Assembly (NCBI GenBank): GCA_944474755.1
Contig: OX104112.1
Location: 59,737,640 to 59,801,639 of the forward strand
From: Limnoperna fortunei
Lineage: Eukaryota > Mollusca > Bivalvia > Mytilida > Modiolidae
Direction of reading: 5' to 3'
Length of the DNA: 64,000 nt
The notes beneath the pieces are model-generated. The model did no database searches. It was not told where the DNA came from and worked only from the letters and a program-made list of their open reading frames with translations. Below are positions 12,101-22,085 of the stretch, piece after piece (within the stretch, counting starts at the first letter, position 1; the number at the start of each line of letters is the position of its first letter). A program made the translations under genes and the position numbers.

Positions 12101-15100
12101 TTCATATGTATAATACACACTCAGGCTGATCAAACCCAATACAACTTATTTCATATGTATAATACACACTCAGGCTGATCAAACCCAATACAACTTATTT
12201 CATATGTATAATACACACTCAGGCTGATCAAACCCAATACAACTTATTTCATATGTATAATACACACTCAGGCTGATCAAACCCAATACAACATATTTCA
12301 TATGTATAATACACACTCAGGCTGATCAAACCCAATACAACTTATTTCATATGTATAATACACACTCAGGCTGATCAAACCCAATACAACATATTTCATA
12401 TGTATAATACACACTCAGGCTGATCAAACCCAATACAACTTATTTCATATGTATAATACACACTCAGGCTGATCAAACCCAATACAACATATTTCATATG
12501 TATAATACACACTCAGGCTGATCAAACCCAATACAACTGATTTCACGTGTATGATACACACTCAGGCTGATCAAACCCAATACAACTGATTTCACATGTA
12601 CAATACACACTCAGGCTGATCAAACCCAATACAACTGATTTCACATGTATAATACACACTCAGGCTGATCAAACCCAATACAACTGATTTCATATGTATA
12701 ATACACACTCAGGCTGATCAAACCCAATACAACTGATTTCACATGTATAATACACACTCAGACTGATCATAGGGTATTTTTAAGCACAAAATTGAGTATT
12801 ATATACAGTTAATTACAGTAATTTATATTACAATTAAATGAATATATGAGCTATCTTCAAAACAAGGAAGAGTCTCACTGTGGTCAGGGTGTGTTCAACT
12901 CCAATCTTAATTGACAAGGATTGCCAGTTTTCCTACCAAAGGTAAGGGGTTTTCTCTATGTACTCTCCTCCTCCAATAAAAACTGGATGTCTTGATATCG
13001 CTGAAAAATTGCTGAAAATGGCATTAAACAGCATTCGAACAAACAAACAAATAAAAACAAGGAAGGTGATTAAGATTTTAACAGTAGTTCATACCTGTAA
13101 CATCATGCTCTCTAAACAGTACCTGCATGGGGAACTCTCCAATCTGTCAAAAAGATACTATTTATATGTGTATTGGGGCCAGCATAATTTATCATAACTT
13201 AGTTTCCTGGTTTTGGTAGCAATTCTTAATGCTAAATTCAAGGGAGATCAACTTAGTAAGACTCATATATAAATTAATGTAAAGATGAATCAAGAAGAAG
13301 TATTTAACAGAAATTTTACAAAAGCTTGAATACAAAATTACTGTACAGTATACCATTTTAATCAAATTCAAAATATTCACAAATTAATATGTCCTTCTTA
13401 GCTGATGTTGCTTATAATTACCATATATCATTTTAAGTATATGGTTAGTACATTTGGTGGCAATTTTTATGTAAATGAACACATTGATTTACAATGAATC
13501 TTACACAGAAAAATGAGCAGTTTTTACCCTGTACATGTTTGTTGAGGTCTTCTGTCAATTTTTAAGCTTTGGTTAGTTATATCATGGCAAACAGTTTTTA
13601 GTTAGAAAGCTGGAGCACTCAGTGAAAACTAAACCTATGACAGGATCATTTTGATTACAATAAAAGAATAACTTACAATTTAGTATATATGGTTTTCCAG
13701 TCTTTCACCCTATACTGGGGATAGAACAATGGCCATCGTAATTTACAGAATTCACGCCACTGTAGTTCGGTTGTCTCCCCTTCTAATATTTGTCTCCATC
13801 TAGAACAAACTCGACCAGCAGTCCATAAGGATATGTCATCTAAGTATTTGAACACAACCAGCAAAACTAAAACAATAATGTTTACAGAATATACAGGAAT
13901 AATAATTTATGGGACAAAGCATATTTTAATGTCAAAAATAAACGTCAACGTGATAAAGCACACATAAATAATATATGATCATCTAAGAATACTATGTGTA
14001 TGTATTATGGGGAAGAAAAGCTATTTAAAAAGAAACAGCTACAACCCATGCTGAAAATTCCATTAATTCATAGTATATTATTACATGTGAATTATTCTTT
14101 TTAGCCTTTTTTGGCTATGTAATGGAGCTGAGTTTTTATTAACTGTCCTTAGACTGAACAAAAATCATGGACAAAATACTGTTAAAATTTCATTTCATTG
14201 TCACTTTAGTGTACATCTGACCTTCATTTTCAACATGGCAAAAAAATAGTTTCATTATTGTTAGAGGTACTACCATTCGTGGATTTTGTGTCAAACCACA
14301 ATCTACACTCAATGATATGCAATTTACTATATTGGTCTGATATTAGCTTATAATAGCGAGCACAGCTCGCAGCGAGCAGCGAAGCTGTCCGCGAGGAGCG
14401 GTGAGCTCTACGGCAATTACGTGTCACATGGTCAAAATGAAATCATGTGATCAAAATCTGCTTTTAATGCTGATATTGATTTTTTCGTCCGGAAGTTGAT
14501 ATAGTCAAAAAACTGTAACAAAGTGAATGAAGAAGGGCTAAAATTTATTTCAAAGAATGACTTGAAAATAAAGTTGACATCGATAAAAAATAAATGTTAT
14601 ATTTAAAAATAACAACAAAAATTTCATACTATTTTTTTGCATTCTCTAAATCGATCTTCCAAAACTGACAATCATAAGACATTTCATGTGACGTCACCAT
14701 TACAAAGAAAGACGTCACATGATCACTGGAATGTAGTCAAGGCACTTTTAGGGTATTCGGAAGTAACGTCCGAAAGCGCATTATAAGGACTATATTGTCT
14801 GTGCTCGCATTTTGGCAATGCCTACTCCATATTAGAATTAACACGAAATTTAATATAATTTTCCAATTCTGTCAATAGTCTTAAACCATACCTTCAGGTG
14901 GCATAGAATCAACCAGTCCTTCAGGAACACTTCCTGGTTCCCTGGGAGTAGTTAGTGCAGTGATTCTCTCGGCTAATTTGTCTGTTTTATAATTAGGAGA
15001 CTTGATTTTTCTTGCTCTATATTCTTCTTCATTTGTATAAAAATCAAAAGCACCCCCAGGTTCTTCATTCCCTGAATCAGCATCTGAATCATCTTTCTAG

Positions 15101-18100
15101 AAACAAAATATGAAATTTCATGTTAAACTGGTATTTTAATTCACAAAGTATAAATGTGCTAAATACAGGTACATGTATACCCATTTTCATACTATAGAAA
15201 GCTTTTATGATATGAACTGAATTCAAGAAAGGATCGAATCTTATAACCTTACATTATCACAGAACAATATTAACTTCCTGTCAGTCCAAACTATTTAAAT
15301 TGCATGTACATGTACGTTGTTATACAACTGCTACAAGTTGTCATTAAAAATACATTTTAATGTGATCCATTACAACAAATATACAACAATTGTCAATTAC
15401 CTTTTGAAGGTTTGGAGGTGATGGTGAAATTTAACTCTTGTCAACAATTGTCAATTACCTTTTGAGGGTCTGTGGTTCTCACTGGCTACTCCAACATCCA
15501 ATAAAAACTGGTTATAGCTGTAATGAGTTGCCTAAAGGGATAAAGGGCCTATCAACCATCGAGGATACATCTTCAAGGTGGTGAGGGGCTGGGTATTGGG
15601 TGTACATTGTTATTTCAGCAGACTAATAAGATACTCTCTCGATACTGATTATGTTTCGTGTTTTATATATTTAGAAACACTTCTTAGTGTCTGCATAGAT
15701 CCGATTAATTGCAGCATAGATGCATTTTCTTTTTATTGTGATGTTTTTTTCCATAATACGGTATTCATGAGCTTTGGTCAGTGATGCATGGTTTGTCAAA
15801 AGGTTAGATTTTTGTGCAATGTGTTTGCACATGACAAATGATAATTTCATGTATCATGAGTTTGTGTTTTACTGAGCAATGATAGTAATTTTATTGTTAG
15901 TAAAGATCAAAGGAAATTGTAACAAATTACTGATAAAGCTGAAACTCTGTTGAGTTTGGTGTTAAACTTTAAAAATAAAATCACTAGCTGCAGTAAATAA
16001 TAATTTAAACCTAAAGATGTGGCTAACTCACATCATTATAAACCTCCTGCTCTTATCCTTTATAAAGTTAATTTACTCACCTCATTATGTACCTCCTGCT
16101 CACACCCCTTCTAAGTTAACTCACCTCATTATAAACCTCCTGCTTTCAACTCTTCTAAGTTAATTTACACACCTTATTTTAAACCTCCTGCTCCCCCTCT
16201 TCTAAGTGAACTTACCTCATTATAAACCTCCTGCTCTCCCTCTTCTAAGTTAATGTCATTTGAAAACAGAAACAGGTGACAACTACTGCATACAGGCTGT
16301 CCGAAATTACTGCCATGGAAACCATTACACATCATACACTGGTCATACTAAAAAATGAATTGAAGCTCTTTGATTAAATAATGGTATGTTGCAGTACAGC
16401 GCATTTCAAATTTTGTAGTTCTTTGATCAAGGTTCAGTTAGTGGTTAGTGGGAATTACAAACTCCCCTTATCTGTCAGATGAATATTGCCATTGGCAGTT
16501 AATATTTATGATATTACATGTACATGATAATTTTTGCATTAGCCTAGTTATGTATTTTATTAACATATTCTATTTCAAAATGGGTTACTCTTCCAAGTAA
16601 AAGTAAAATAACCAATTCAGACAAAGAAAGAATACTCTTGTTAGACTTGTATAGAGTCCATTATCACTGTGTGTAAGATAAATCTGTAACATAATCCTGA
16701 TTGGGTCATATTCTGATTTCTGATATTATCTCTGTTAAATCAGAAATAATCTTATGCAAATGATTGTTAGAACTCTTAATGCTACTATGTTCCTGGAACA
16801 AATTCCTGAATACTTACTTGTAAGTAGTATGCACATGTTTTAAAAAAAGTGTTTTGAATTCCAAAAAGTTAGTTGGTCCTTGAAAGTAAATAATCTTCAT
16901 GATCTTAGGTTACCAGAATATGACCTGAATGGACCGACATAAAACCTTCAATACAGTGACAAAAGCAAAATGGGGAGCAAAAGTAAAATATTTAATTATA
17001 ATCAGACTGAAATACACTAATACACAACAATTGGAAACAAAACAACACACTATTAAAATCAGCAGCAAGCTCTGAAGAAAATGAGCATCAAATCAGAAAG
17101 TTGAGCAGTTCTGGCCTTTTGTAACACACAAGTCATGTGACTGGCAGCCATCCAGGTGAATAATAGCCAGGTAGGCACCAGATATGGTCAGGTGACACCT
17201 ACCAGACAGTCATGTACTAGTCATCAGCAACCTATACACCAAATATTGTCATCCTACTATGCGTAGTTACAGAGGAACTGCCGTGAAATTGAGGTCAAGG
17301 TCAGGTGACAGGTGACTGACTGGCAAGTACTCATCATAAGCTACCTCTGTACCAAATTTGATGGACCTAGGGCTTGGGCTTACAAATATATGAGCAAGAT
17401 GTCAAGTGTTTACGCCGCCGCCGCCGTATTCCCATACATATGTCTCGCCTCCAGCGAAATTCGTCGCAGGCGAGACAAAAACTAAACAGGTGCCGTTTTT
17501 ATTAAGTTGATGCTCATTTGACTCTGCAGTGCCAAAATGACTATACCAGGTGCCAATTGACCCATTTCCAGTTGTAAATGATTTATCTCCCCTTTTACTT
17601 CCTGTTAAAAAAACTATGGCTGTCATTACTAAAAGACTATAATATTGAAATAAAGATTTTGGATTGTTTTTATATAGTTCGTCTATGCCAATTAAATTTT
17701 TCATCTAATTAACCTTATTAGTATATACTACTATAGCCATAGGCAACAGGTGAGTTTGAATACAACAGGGATGTCACTGGTAAGCTTGTTTATTTAAGCT
17801 GTAAAACAGCTGGGGTTCTACCTCCAATTAGCATCAGGTAAATAGGGTAATAAACATTGATTAATTAATTAACAATCATGTTTACACAGCAGGCGGTTTT
17901 AATAACCTTCCTCACTCAGATATTGACACCTGTCATTCAACTGAAGCGTTAAAATTTAACAAAGACAATTGTCCATTTAAAAAGGTTTCAACAGGACAAA
18001 CTGCGGCTATAGCCGCAGTTTTTAGTACCGGAAGTGGACACTAGGTGGCGTTTTTTAAATTGGAAAGTCGACAATATGACTTTTTCTGTAGGTGCTGATT

Positions 18101-19120
18101 TGACCAAGTGCCCATTTGATTTGCACCCATCTGGGGAAGTAAAGACCGGTACTACACAGTCTATGACAAAGCCACATCTGTACTGATTTGCGAGACAGAT
18201 ATCACCTATTTGTAAATGATGTCTTCCATACAGTTTCTTCAATGAATACAACCAACAACAACAACAACATCATTTTATTCCAGATCAGGAGCCCACGAGG
18301 AGCAATAAGAGATTACAGCAATGAGAGAAAGAACATAATTGATAGTTTAACAAATACAATCAACTTACACATAAAACATATACTTTGCAGTTAAAGCACT
18401 GCCACTGGCCTCAGACTGTAAAATATGTTACATGGGCAAATTTCTTATATGGATGCAAAACATATAAACAGTCAAACTGTACTTTAGTCTTTATCTATGA
18501 AGTTCTTTTAGCTTTATCAGTCATAATCCGAGAATCCTCTGCCGTCCAACGCTTTTTTTTGCGTGGGACGTCAGAGAGCTCTCCATAAGCTTATTTAAGT
18601 CCATTTCTAAGCTCATTTCAATCGATACCCTTACATTCCTACATTTCACTTTCATTTTGAACAAAAAGTCACGTGACAACAATGTGACTTAAATCCGGTG
18701 CTGAAATTAGCTCGATTGAAGGTAAGATGATTATATTCATAGAGAAAAATATCTTAAGAAGCAAATTAAATATAGATTAACTGGATGAAAATATTTTATT
18801 AAATTTGACACGATGAAATGTGCCGACCCAGACCGGTGTCGCAAAATCCGCTGTTTTGCTTATGGAGAGCTCTCTGACGTCCCACGCAAAAAAAAAGCGT
18901 TGGACGGCAGAGGATTCTCGGACTATATCAGTCATGGTTCTGACTATCAGACCGGAGTCAATTATGATTAACAATAAAATCATAGAAGATCTGTATCTAA
19001 TAATGAAGAAATAGTATCAGGCTACCGAAAACGAGACGTGCGATAAGGTTAAATAATGCATATATTTGCCTCTGGTTTTAAAAAGTCCTCTATTTTTCCG
19101 TCAAGCATGGAGGTGGCCAT
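8797..19120 (-). CDS. F-box protein with C-terminal catalytically dead E2 (UBC) domain
   Basis: Seven exons join in phase to about 379 residues: 19070-19120, 16216-16347, 14892-15096, 13677-13866, 13095-13143, 10770-10972 and 8797-9106. Domain order: a CxxC-x12-CxxCH cluster at residues 21-41 (zinc-binding-like); an acidic linker; an F-box at about 127-170 (MPPEVLLVVFKYLDD, VCSRWRQIL); a second CxxC at about 200; and a full UBC fold at 210-379 (HWQASITGPQGSPYEGG, SYPMRPPKVRF, HPN at 293-295, LALTISKVL, WTWKYAM). Compared with UBE2D enzymes, the catalytic Cys in 'GSICLD' is Gly303 here ('GDVGLD'), and the DDPL loop after DP is altered. It should not form an E2-ubiquitin thioester. The F-box suggests an SCF substrate receptor, with the E2-like fold perhaps binding ubiquitin, an E3 or substrate; that role is inference. 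Exon 1 is the least certain part. Confidence 0.8.
9157..9409 (-). mobile_element. tRNA-derived SINE, diverged copy
   Basis: Same layout as 4208-4480: a reversed tail (tttgtttaacgccac) on the left and a reversed tRNA-like head (aaccacttggcctccgaggc) on the right. It lies in the last intron of the F-box/E2 gene. Confidence 0.82.
9602..9830 (+). mobile_element. tRNA-derived SINE, forward copy with internal deletion
   Basis: Starts with ggggcctcagtggttaagg and a box-B-like gcgagttcaagtctcac. It then loses the 'ggaagccggagtaccc' part and ends with gatatagctgaaaaatagc and a caaacaaac tail. It lies close to, and opposite, the copy at 9157-9409. Confidence 0.82.
10102..10662 (+). repeat. Minisatellite, 40/42-bp units, ~13 copies
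   Basis: The core is ggtggccactagtgacaggg followed by actttataagt. Two linkers alternate in blocks: gtgtagagaca (40-bp unit) at both ends and gtgagacatgaca (42-bp unit) in the middle, about 10220-10400. A shortened unit sits at ~10500-10520. It lies in the last intron of the F-box/E2 gene; open frames across it are artefacts of the repeat. Confidence 0.92.
10770..10972 (-). CDS. F-box/E2 gene exon 6 (N-terminal half of UBC fold)
   Basis: The acceptor is tattgtag and the donor gtaaactag. It encodes the E2 N-terminal helix (RLRSELKTLKSDPPEG) and the first beta strands (HWQASITGP, SPYEGGLF). Phase 0 in, phase 2 out. Confidence 0.9.
11430..12770 (+). repeat. 49-bp satellite array, ~27 units
   Basis: The unit is cacactcaggctgatcaaac followed by ccaatacaac and a variable 'nnnatttcayrtgtataata'. 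Three variants differ at the junction: cttatttcatatg, catatttcatatg and ctgatttcacatg. The left edge is degenerate (11399-11450). It lies in intron 5 of the F-box/E2 gene, between exons 13095 and 10972. Confidence 0.95.
12868..13052 (+). mobile_element. 5'-truncated tRNA-derived SINE
   Basis: Starts within the box-B-like region (gagtctcactg), runs through ttgacaaggattgccag and ends gctgaaaaattgctg plus a caaacaaac tail, about 40 bp from exon 5. Confidence 0.8.
13095..13143 (-). CDS. F-box/E2 gene exon 5 (short, CxxC)
   Basis: The acceptor is ctttttgacag and the donor gtatgaac. It is 49 nt long and encodes LLESSPCRYCLESMMLQ. Phase 2 in, phase 0 out, which matches both neighbours. Confidence 0.78.
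13677..13866 (-). CDS. F-box/E2 gene exon 4 (F-box)
   Basis: The acceptor is ttgttttag and the donor gtaagtta. The joined reading MPPE-VLLVVFKYLDD ... RVCSRWRQIL is a typical F-box, followed by a W-rich LRWPLFYPQYRVKDW stretch. Phase 1 in, phase 2 out. Confidence 0.9.
14345..14830. repeat. Probable dispersed repeat with GCGAGC-rich edges
   Basis: The left edge has agcgagcacagctcgcagcg (self-complementary GAGC/GCTC) and the right edge tgtgctcgcattttgg. The inside is AT-rich with paired 'acatgatca' and 'cgtcac' motifs. Similar GCGAGC-type short segments occur near 22805 and 48725. It lies in intron 3 of the F-box/E2 gene. Confidence 0.4.
14892..15096 (-). CDS. F-box/E2 gene exon 3 (acidic linker, start of F-box)
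   Basis: The acceptor is ttgtttctag and the donor gtatggtt. It begins with the acidic KDDSDADSGNEEPGG, then a basic EEYRARKIKSPNYK stretch, and ends in DSMPPE at the F-box start. Phase 0 in, phase 1 out. Confidence 0.85.
16030..16250 (-). repeat. Tandem copies of exon 2's tail and splice donor
   Basis: Five copies at 43-49-bp spacing of a unit whose minus-strand form is 'acttagaagag', 'gagcaggaggttta' and 'taatgag|gt'. The cctcctgc core lies at 16043, 16092, 16136, 16184 and 16227. The rightmost copy is the real end of exon 2; the other four are intronic and keep donor-like gtgagt or gtgtgt sequences. Confidence 0.85.
16216..16347 (-). CDS. F-box/E2 gene exon 2 (CxxC cluster)
   Basis: The acceptor is cattttttag and the donor gtaagttc. 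It encodes 44 residues with CMMCNGFHG and VCSSCHLFLF, then an acidic tail ending in EVYNE. Phase 0 in and out. The last ~37 nt are repeated in the following intron. Confidence 0.82.
17441..17477. repeat. Short hairpin in a dispersed repeat
   Basis: tgtctcgcct pairs with aggcgagaca, with an inner cgaaattcg. It lies next to a GCC run (17413-17426) and a 17110-17400 stretch with 'gaggtcaaggtcaggtgaca' and 'ccaaatttgatgg', wording typical of dispersed molluscan repeats. The 100-codon open frame over 17402-17704 includes this hairpin and is not called a gene. Confidence 0.6.
17998..18021. repeat. 24-bp perfect palindrome
   Basis: The core is ctgcggctatagccgcag with flanking AAA/TTT. It lies inside an 87-codon minus-strand open frame (17988-18251) that has no ATG at its start and no clear splice donor. 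Confidence 0.7.
18528..18921. repeat. Inverted repeat pair, ~63-bp arms, in intron 1
   Basis: 18528-18590 (agaatcctctgccgtccaac ... T-run ... gcgtgggacgtcagagagct) is repeated in reverse complement at 18858-18921. The arms are nearly identical and differ mainly in T-run length. They enclose 267 bp of AT-rich sequence. They may be the ends of a small non-autonomous element or an inverted duplication. Confidence 0.85.
19070..19120 (-). CDS. F-box/E2 gene exon 1 (inferred start)
   Basis: The ATG at 19120 lies in a good context (aacaaaATGGCC) and encodes MATSMLDGKIEDFLKPE, 17 codons, phase 0 out. The following bases are gcaaat, so the intron would be GC-AG rather than GT-AG; the AG before it fits a GC donor. 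It joins exon 2 in frame to give DFLKPE-YDQC. Exon 2 is preceded by an in-frame TAG formed at its acceptor, so some upstream exon must exist. Other upstream exons remain possible. Confidence 0.5.
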
Positions 19121-19429
19121 TTTGTTTGTTTTCGAAAGAAAGGATAATGGAAGGATTTCTTTATACTGTTGTCACTAATTAGTAAAAAACCGATAAAGAT
19201 CGGAAAGAACAAAAGAGACAGAGTTAATATAAATCAACCGATTAATCAAGTTACATGCCCACAATTAAACCAATTAGTCACAGTGACTTGACACATATCC
19301 TCTCTTTACTTAAATCAGGGACACCCTTGAAATTATTAGAAATGATAGATCATACTATGCTACCATTTTCTAAATTGACTCGGGGACTAATAGACTGTCC
19401 CTGATTGACTTCACAAAATTCTGCATATG

Positions 19430-19625
19430 GTACAATCGATTGTCTCAACTAAATTCTCCTTATGATACGAAATTGTCATAATACACTCCCTCATATGGTA
19501 CGAAATGGCCATCATATATGGCTAAGGGGGGCTTGCCATATCTAATGGCCATGGCAATGGTTATGGTACGAACTGGTTTTATTGGGTACGAATTGGTTGA
19601 TAAAAGTAGGAAATAGTTATGGCAG
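19430..19625 (+). repeat. Degenerate array of 'atggtacgaattgg' motifs
   Basis: Loosely spaced copies of tatggtacgaaatgg, gatacgaaattg, ggtacgaactgg and ggtacgaattgg. The same motif forms a tighter array at 23934-24000 and occurs once near 25490. Confidence 0.6.
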
Positions 19626-19903
19626 GAAAGGAAACTAGTGTCTACAATTTTTCAGACTTGATAAAATAAATCTATTAAATTTGCAGGGACTAATCAGAGT
19701 ATTTAGCGGAAAATTAATAAAGAAACATCATACAACACGATCAAACAAGAATCATAATTAATCAGACAAATCAGAGACATATAATTATATGTATCTGGAC
19801 AAATCTACGCAAAATAAAGGTTTTTTACTTTGTCTCAGGAAACATGTTAAGAAAAAAGGCAAAATTAAAAGTTATGAAAATATTGATAACATTTTTAATA
19901 ATA

Positions 19904-20335
19904 AAACTTCAAGGTTTGATTAATTGATTGTAAGCATGTAATGGATTCTCCCATTTGACTGCTTTTGTTCACGTTATATTTTGAGAAGTATTTCTACAAA
20001 CACAATGGAATCGCCCTTTTATTAATCTTAATCATTTGTAAAAATGATCACAAGATCGATGACAGAAACATGTTAAATAAGTTGATTAATTGCTCAAAAC
20101 AACTCACTTTCACTCCATACACATTTCAAGGGGAATATAGTACTTGAGTGAATACAAATTTAATCGCGCTTGTGTGAATACATACTTATATAACTCTGCA
20201 TTGGATTACTTGTGAATAGTTGTTAAACGTCAATGAAGCAGTTTTGCAGTGTTCTAAATTGAGGAACAGAACAGGTTATTATAGAACAAATCTATGCGGA
20301 AAATGAGAAGACCATAGTGACGAAAATTATGACTG
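19904..20335 (+). repeat. Direct duplication, left copy
   Basis: Starts at 'acttcaaggtttgat', then catgtaatggattctcccat ... aaggggaatatagtacttga ... aaaatgagaag. It matches 21625-22085 with many substitutions and small indels. No coding potential. Confidence 0.85.
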
Positions 20336-21030
20336 CTACTGGAAAAAATACAAAGTACTGCAGACGGATTGTTTTGCCTTTTTTCGATTCGTGTCCCCTT
20401 TTTTGACTACGAAATGGGTCTTTAGCTTATGGATGGCAGTCATGCTTTCCCTATCCGCCGCCAGCTGCGGATGCGGTGAATAGCTCTGTAGATGGAACCT
20501 TGGAAATATTTTTTTTAAACTTGAACGCCTGTTGATAAAATATGACTAATTCGAGTCATATCGACAGAATAATTGCAAACTTCTAAGGGGTTTCTATTGG
20601 GAAAATGTAGAATATTTTAGCCGAACAAAGTATATCGTTTGGAATTTTGATAATAAAGCTCTACAACATATTATTTCGACTTTGTATATTTTGGGGCTGG
20701 GACCGTTAGTTAAAACATATTTTATTTGCAAAACATCAGCAAAAAGGATAAGACACAAATTGAACAAACGTAAGTCTTCTCCAACAATAACAAATATTTA
20801 ACAATAATATATAGTGTATGTGGAGCATTCTATTGTATCAGTATATACACTCAAGAAGGTATAAATTTAGTAACGAAAACACATTGTTTGTGTGCTTGTG
20901 GATTATACTATCTAAAATCTTTTTGACCTCTTATAAATGAAAACACATTCCTAAGTACGTCTTTGTTTTCTTGTAATGAAAAAATATGTGTTCCTGACAC
21001 CAGTAATCGTACATCTATAATACATCTATT

Positions 21031-21600
21031 TTAGACCCATTGAAGGTTTGGTATTAATGTTTGTCTTTGGTTTGTGTAACGAGGACATTCGAAGAAATAA
21101 TGAAAGGCATTTTCTATTTGGGTTCCACATTGACATGAAGGGTCGTTGATTATGTTGACTCTGTAATAGTCGTAATTCAGAAAAGACGAACAGCATCTCA
21201 GTTGTGTAACAATAATATTTAACTTCCTAGGGACGTATGAAAAGTAGTTTGGAATTGATAAATCTTGGAACATGGTAAGTTCACGTTTAAATTTGGATAC
21301 TGAATCTGATTGTTTCATTTCAAGTTCAAAATTGTTCCAAAGCCTTACGGTTGATGGTATGTATGAGTTCAGGGTTAGGGAAATCTATAATAGGGAATAA
21401 TAAAGTAATTCCTGTTTCGTTGGGGCATGTTGTTTTACTTTGGATTTTTGGAGGTACAAGGCTATACATAAAATCAGGTTTCTGTTTCTTTTGGATATTA
21501 TAAATGTTGTGACCGTACTGGAAGGGTTCCACCAATGCCCTCTCGTTTTGGGGTTGTCATGTCATCATACGCAGATCCTGGCCGCGACCGTAGTAGGCGG
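21031..21600 (-). pseudogene. Degenerate C-terminus of a non-LTR retrotransposon reverse transcriptase
   Basis: The minus-strand open frame 21031-21318 contains a C-terminal zinc-knuckle-like pattern (DPSCQCGTQIENAFHYFFEC, then PRYTNQR) typical of the end of LINE ORF2 proteins. Upstream, 21326-21600 carries related sequence (RLWNNFELE, YGHNIYNIQKK) in shifted frames, so the copy is broken by frameshifts. It covers only the last part of an ORF2. Confidence 0.72.
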
Positions 21601-21624
21601 AAGATTGTTTTTTTGGTTTCAATG

Positions 21625-22085
21625 ATAAAATTTCAAGGTTTGATGTTGTTACCGCTTAAACCCTTGTCATAATTGGAAGCATACATGTAATGGATTCTCC
21701 CATTTGACTGCTTTTGTTCACCTTTATTTTGAGAAGTATTCTAAAACACAATGGAATCGACCTTTTATTAATCAATTGTCAAAATGATCACAAGATTAAT
21801 TAAATGTAACAGTGCATTGATCTAGATGACAGAAATATGTTAATAAAGTTGATTGCTCAAAACAACTCACTTTCACTCCATAAACATATCAAGGGGAATA
21901 TAGTACTTGAGTGAATACAAATCTAATCACGCTTGTGTGAATACATACTTAAGATAACTGTGTATTGCATTACTTGTTTAAATAGTTTTTAAACGTCCAT
22001 CCAGCAATGTTGCAGTTCTAAATTGGTTATATAACAAATCGATGGGCAAAATGAGAAGGACCATGCACAGTAACCAAAATTGGTG
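21625..22085 (+). repeat. Direct duplication, right copy
   Basis: Second copy of the 19904-20335 sequence in the same orientation. It carries extra bases at ~21640-21665 and ~21797-21825. The 1.3 kb between the copies holds a reverse-transcriptase relic. Confidence 0.85.

Noticed and set aside
17402..17704. 100-codon minus-strand frame starting MKNLIGIDELYKNN, considered as first exon of the F-box/E2 gene
   Set aside because: A possible donor in it gives phase 1, but exon 2 needs phase 0. The 3' half contains a repeat hairpin and a GCC run.
17988..18251. 87-codon minus-strand frame with 'GDICLANQYRCGFVIDCVV', considered as an upstream exon
   Set aside because: It has no ATG at its start, no good donor in a usable phase, and includes a 24-bp palindrome. 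Kept only as a note because the middle looks protein-like.
19904..22085. LTR retrotransposon with two LTRs
   Set aside because: The repeats lack TG...CA ends and flanking duplication, there is no gag/pol between them, and the only coding relic is of non-LTR type on the other strand.
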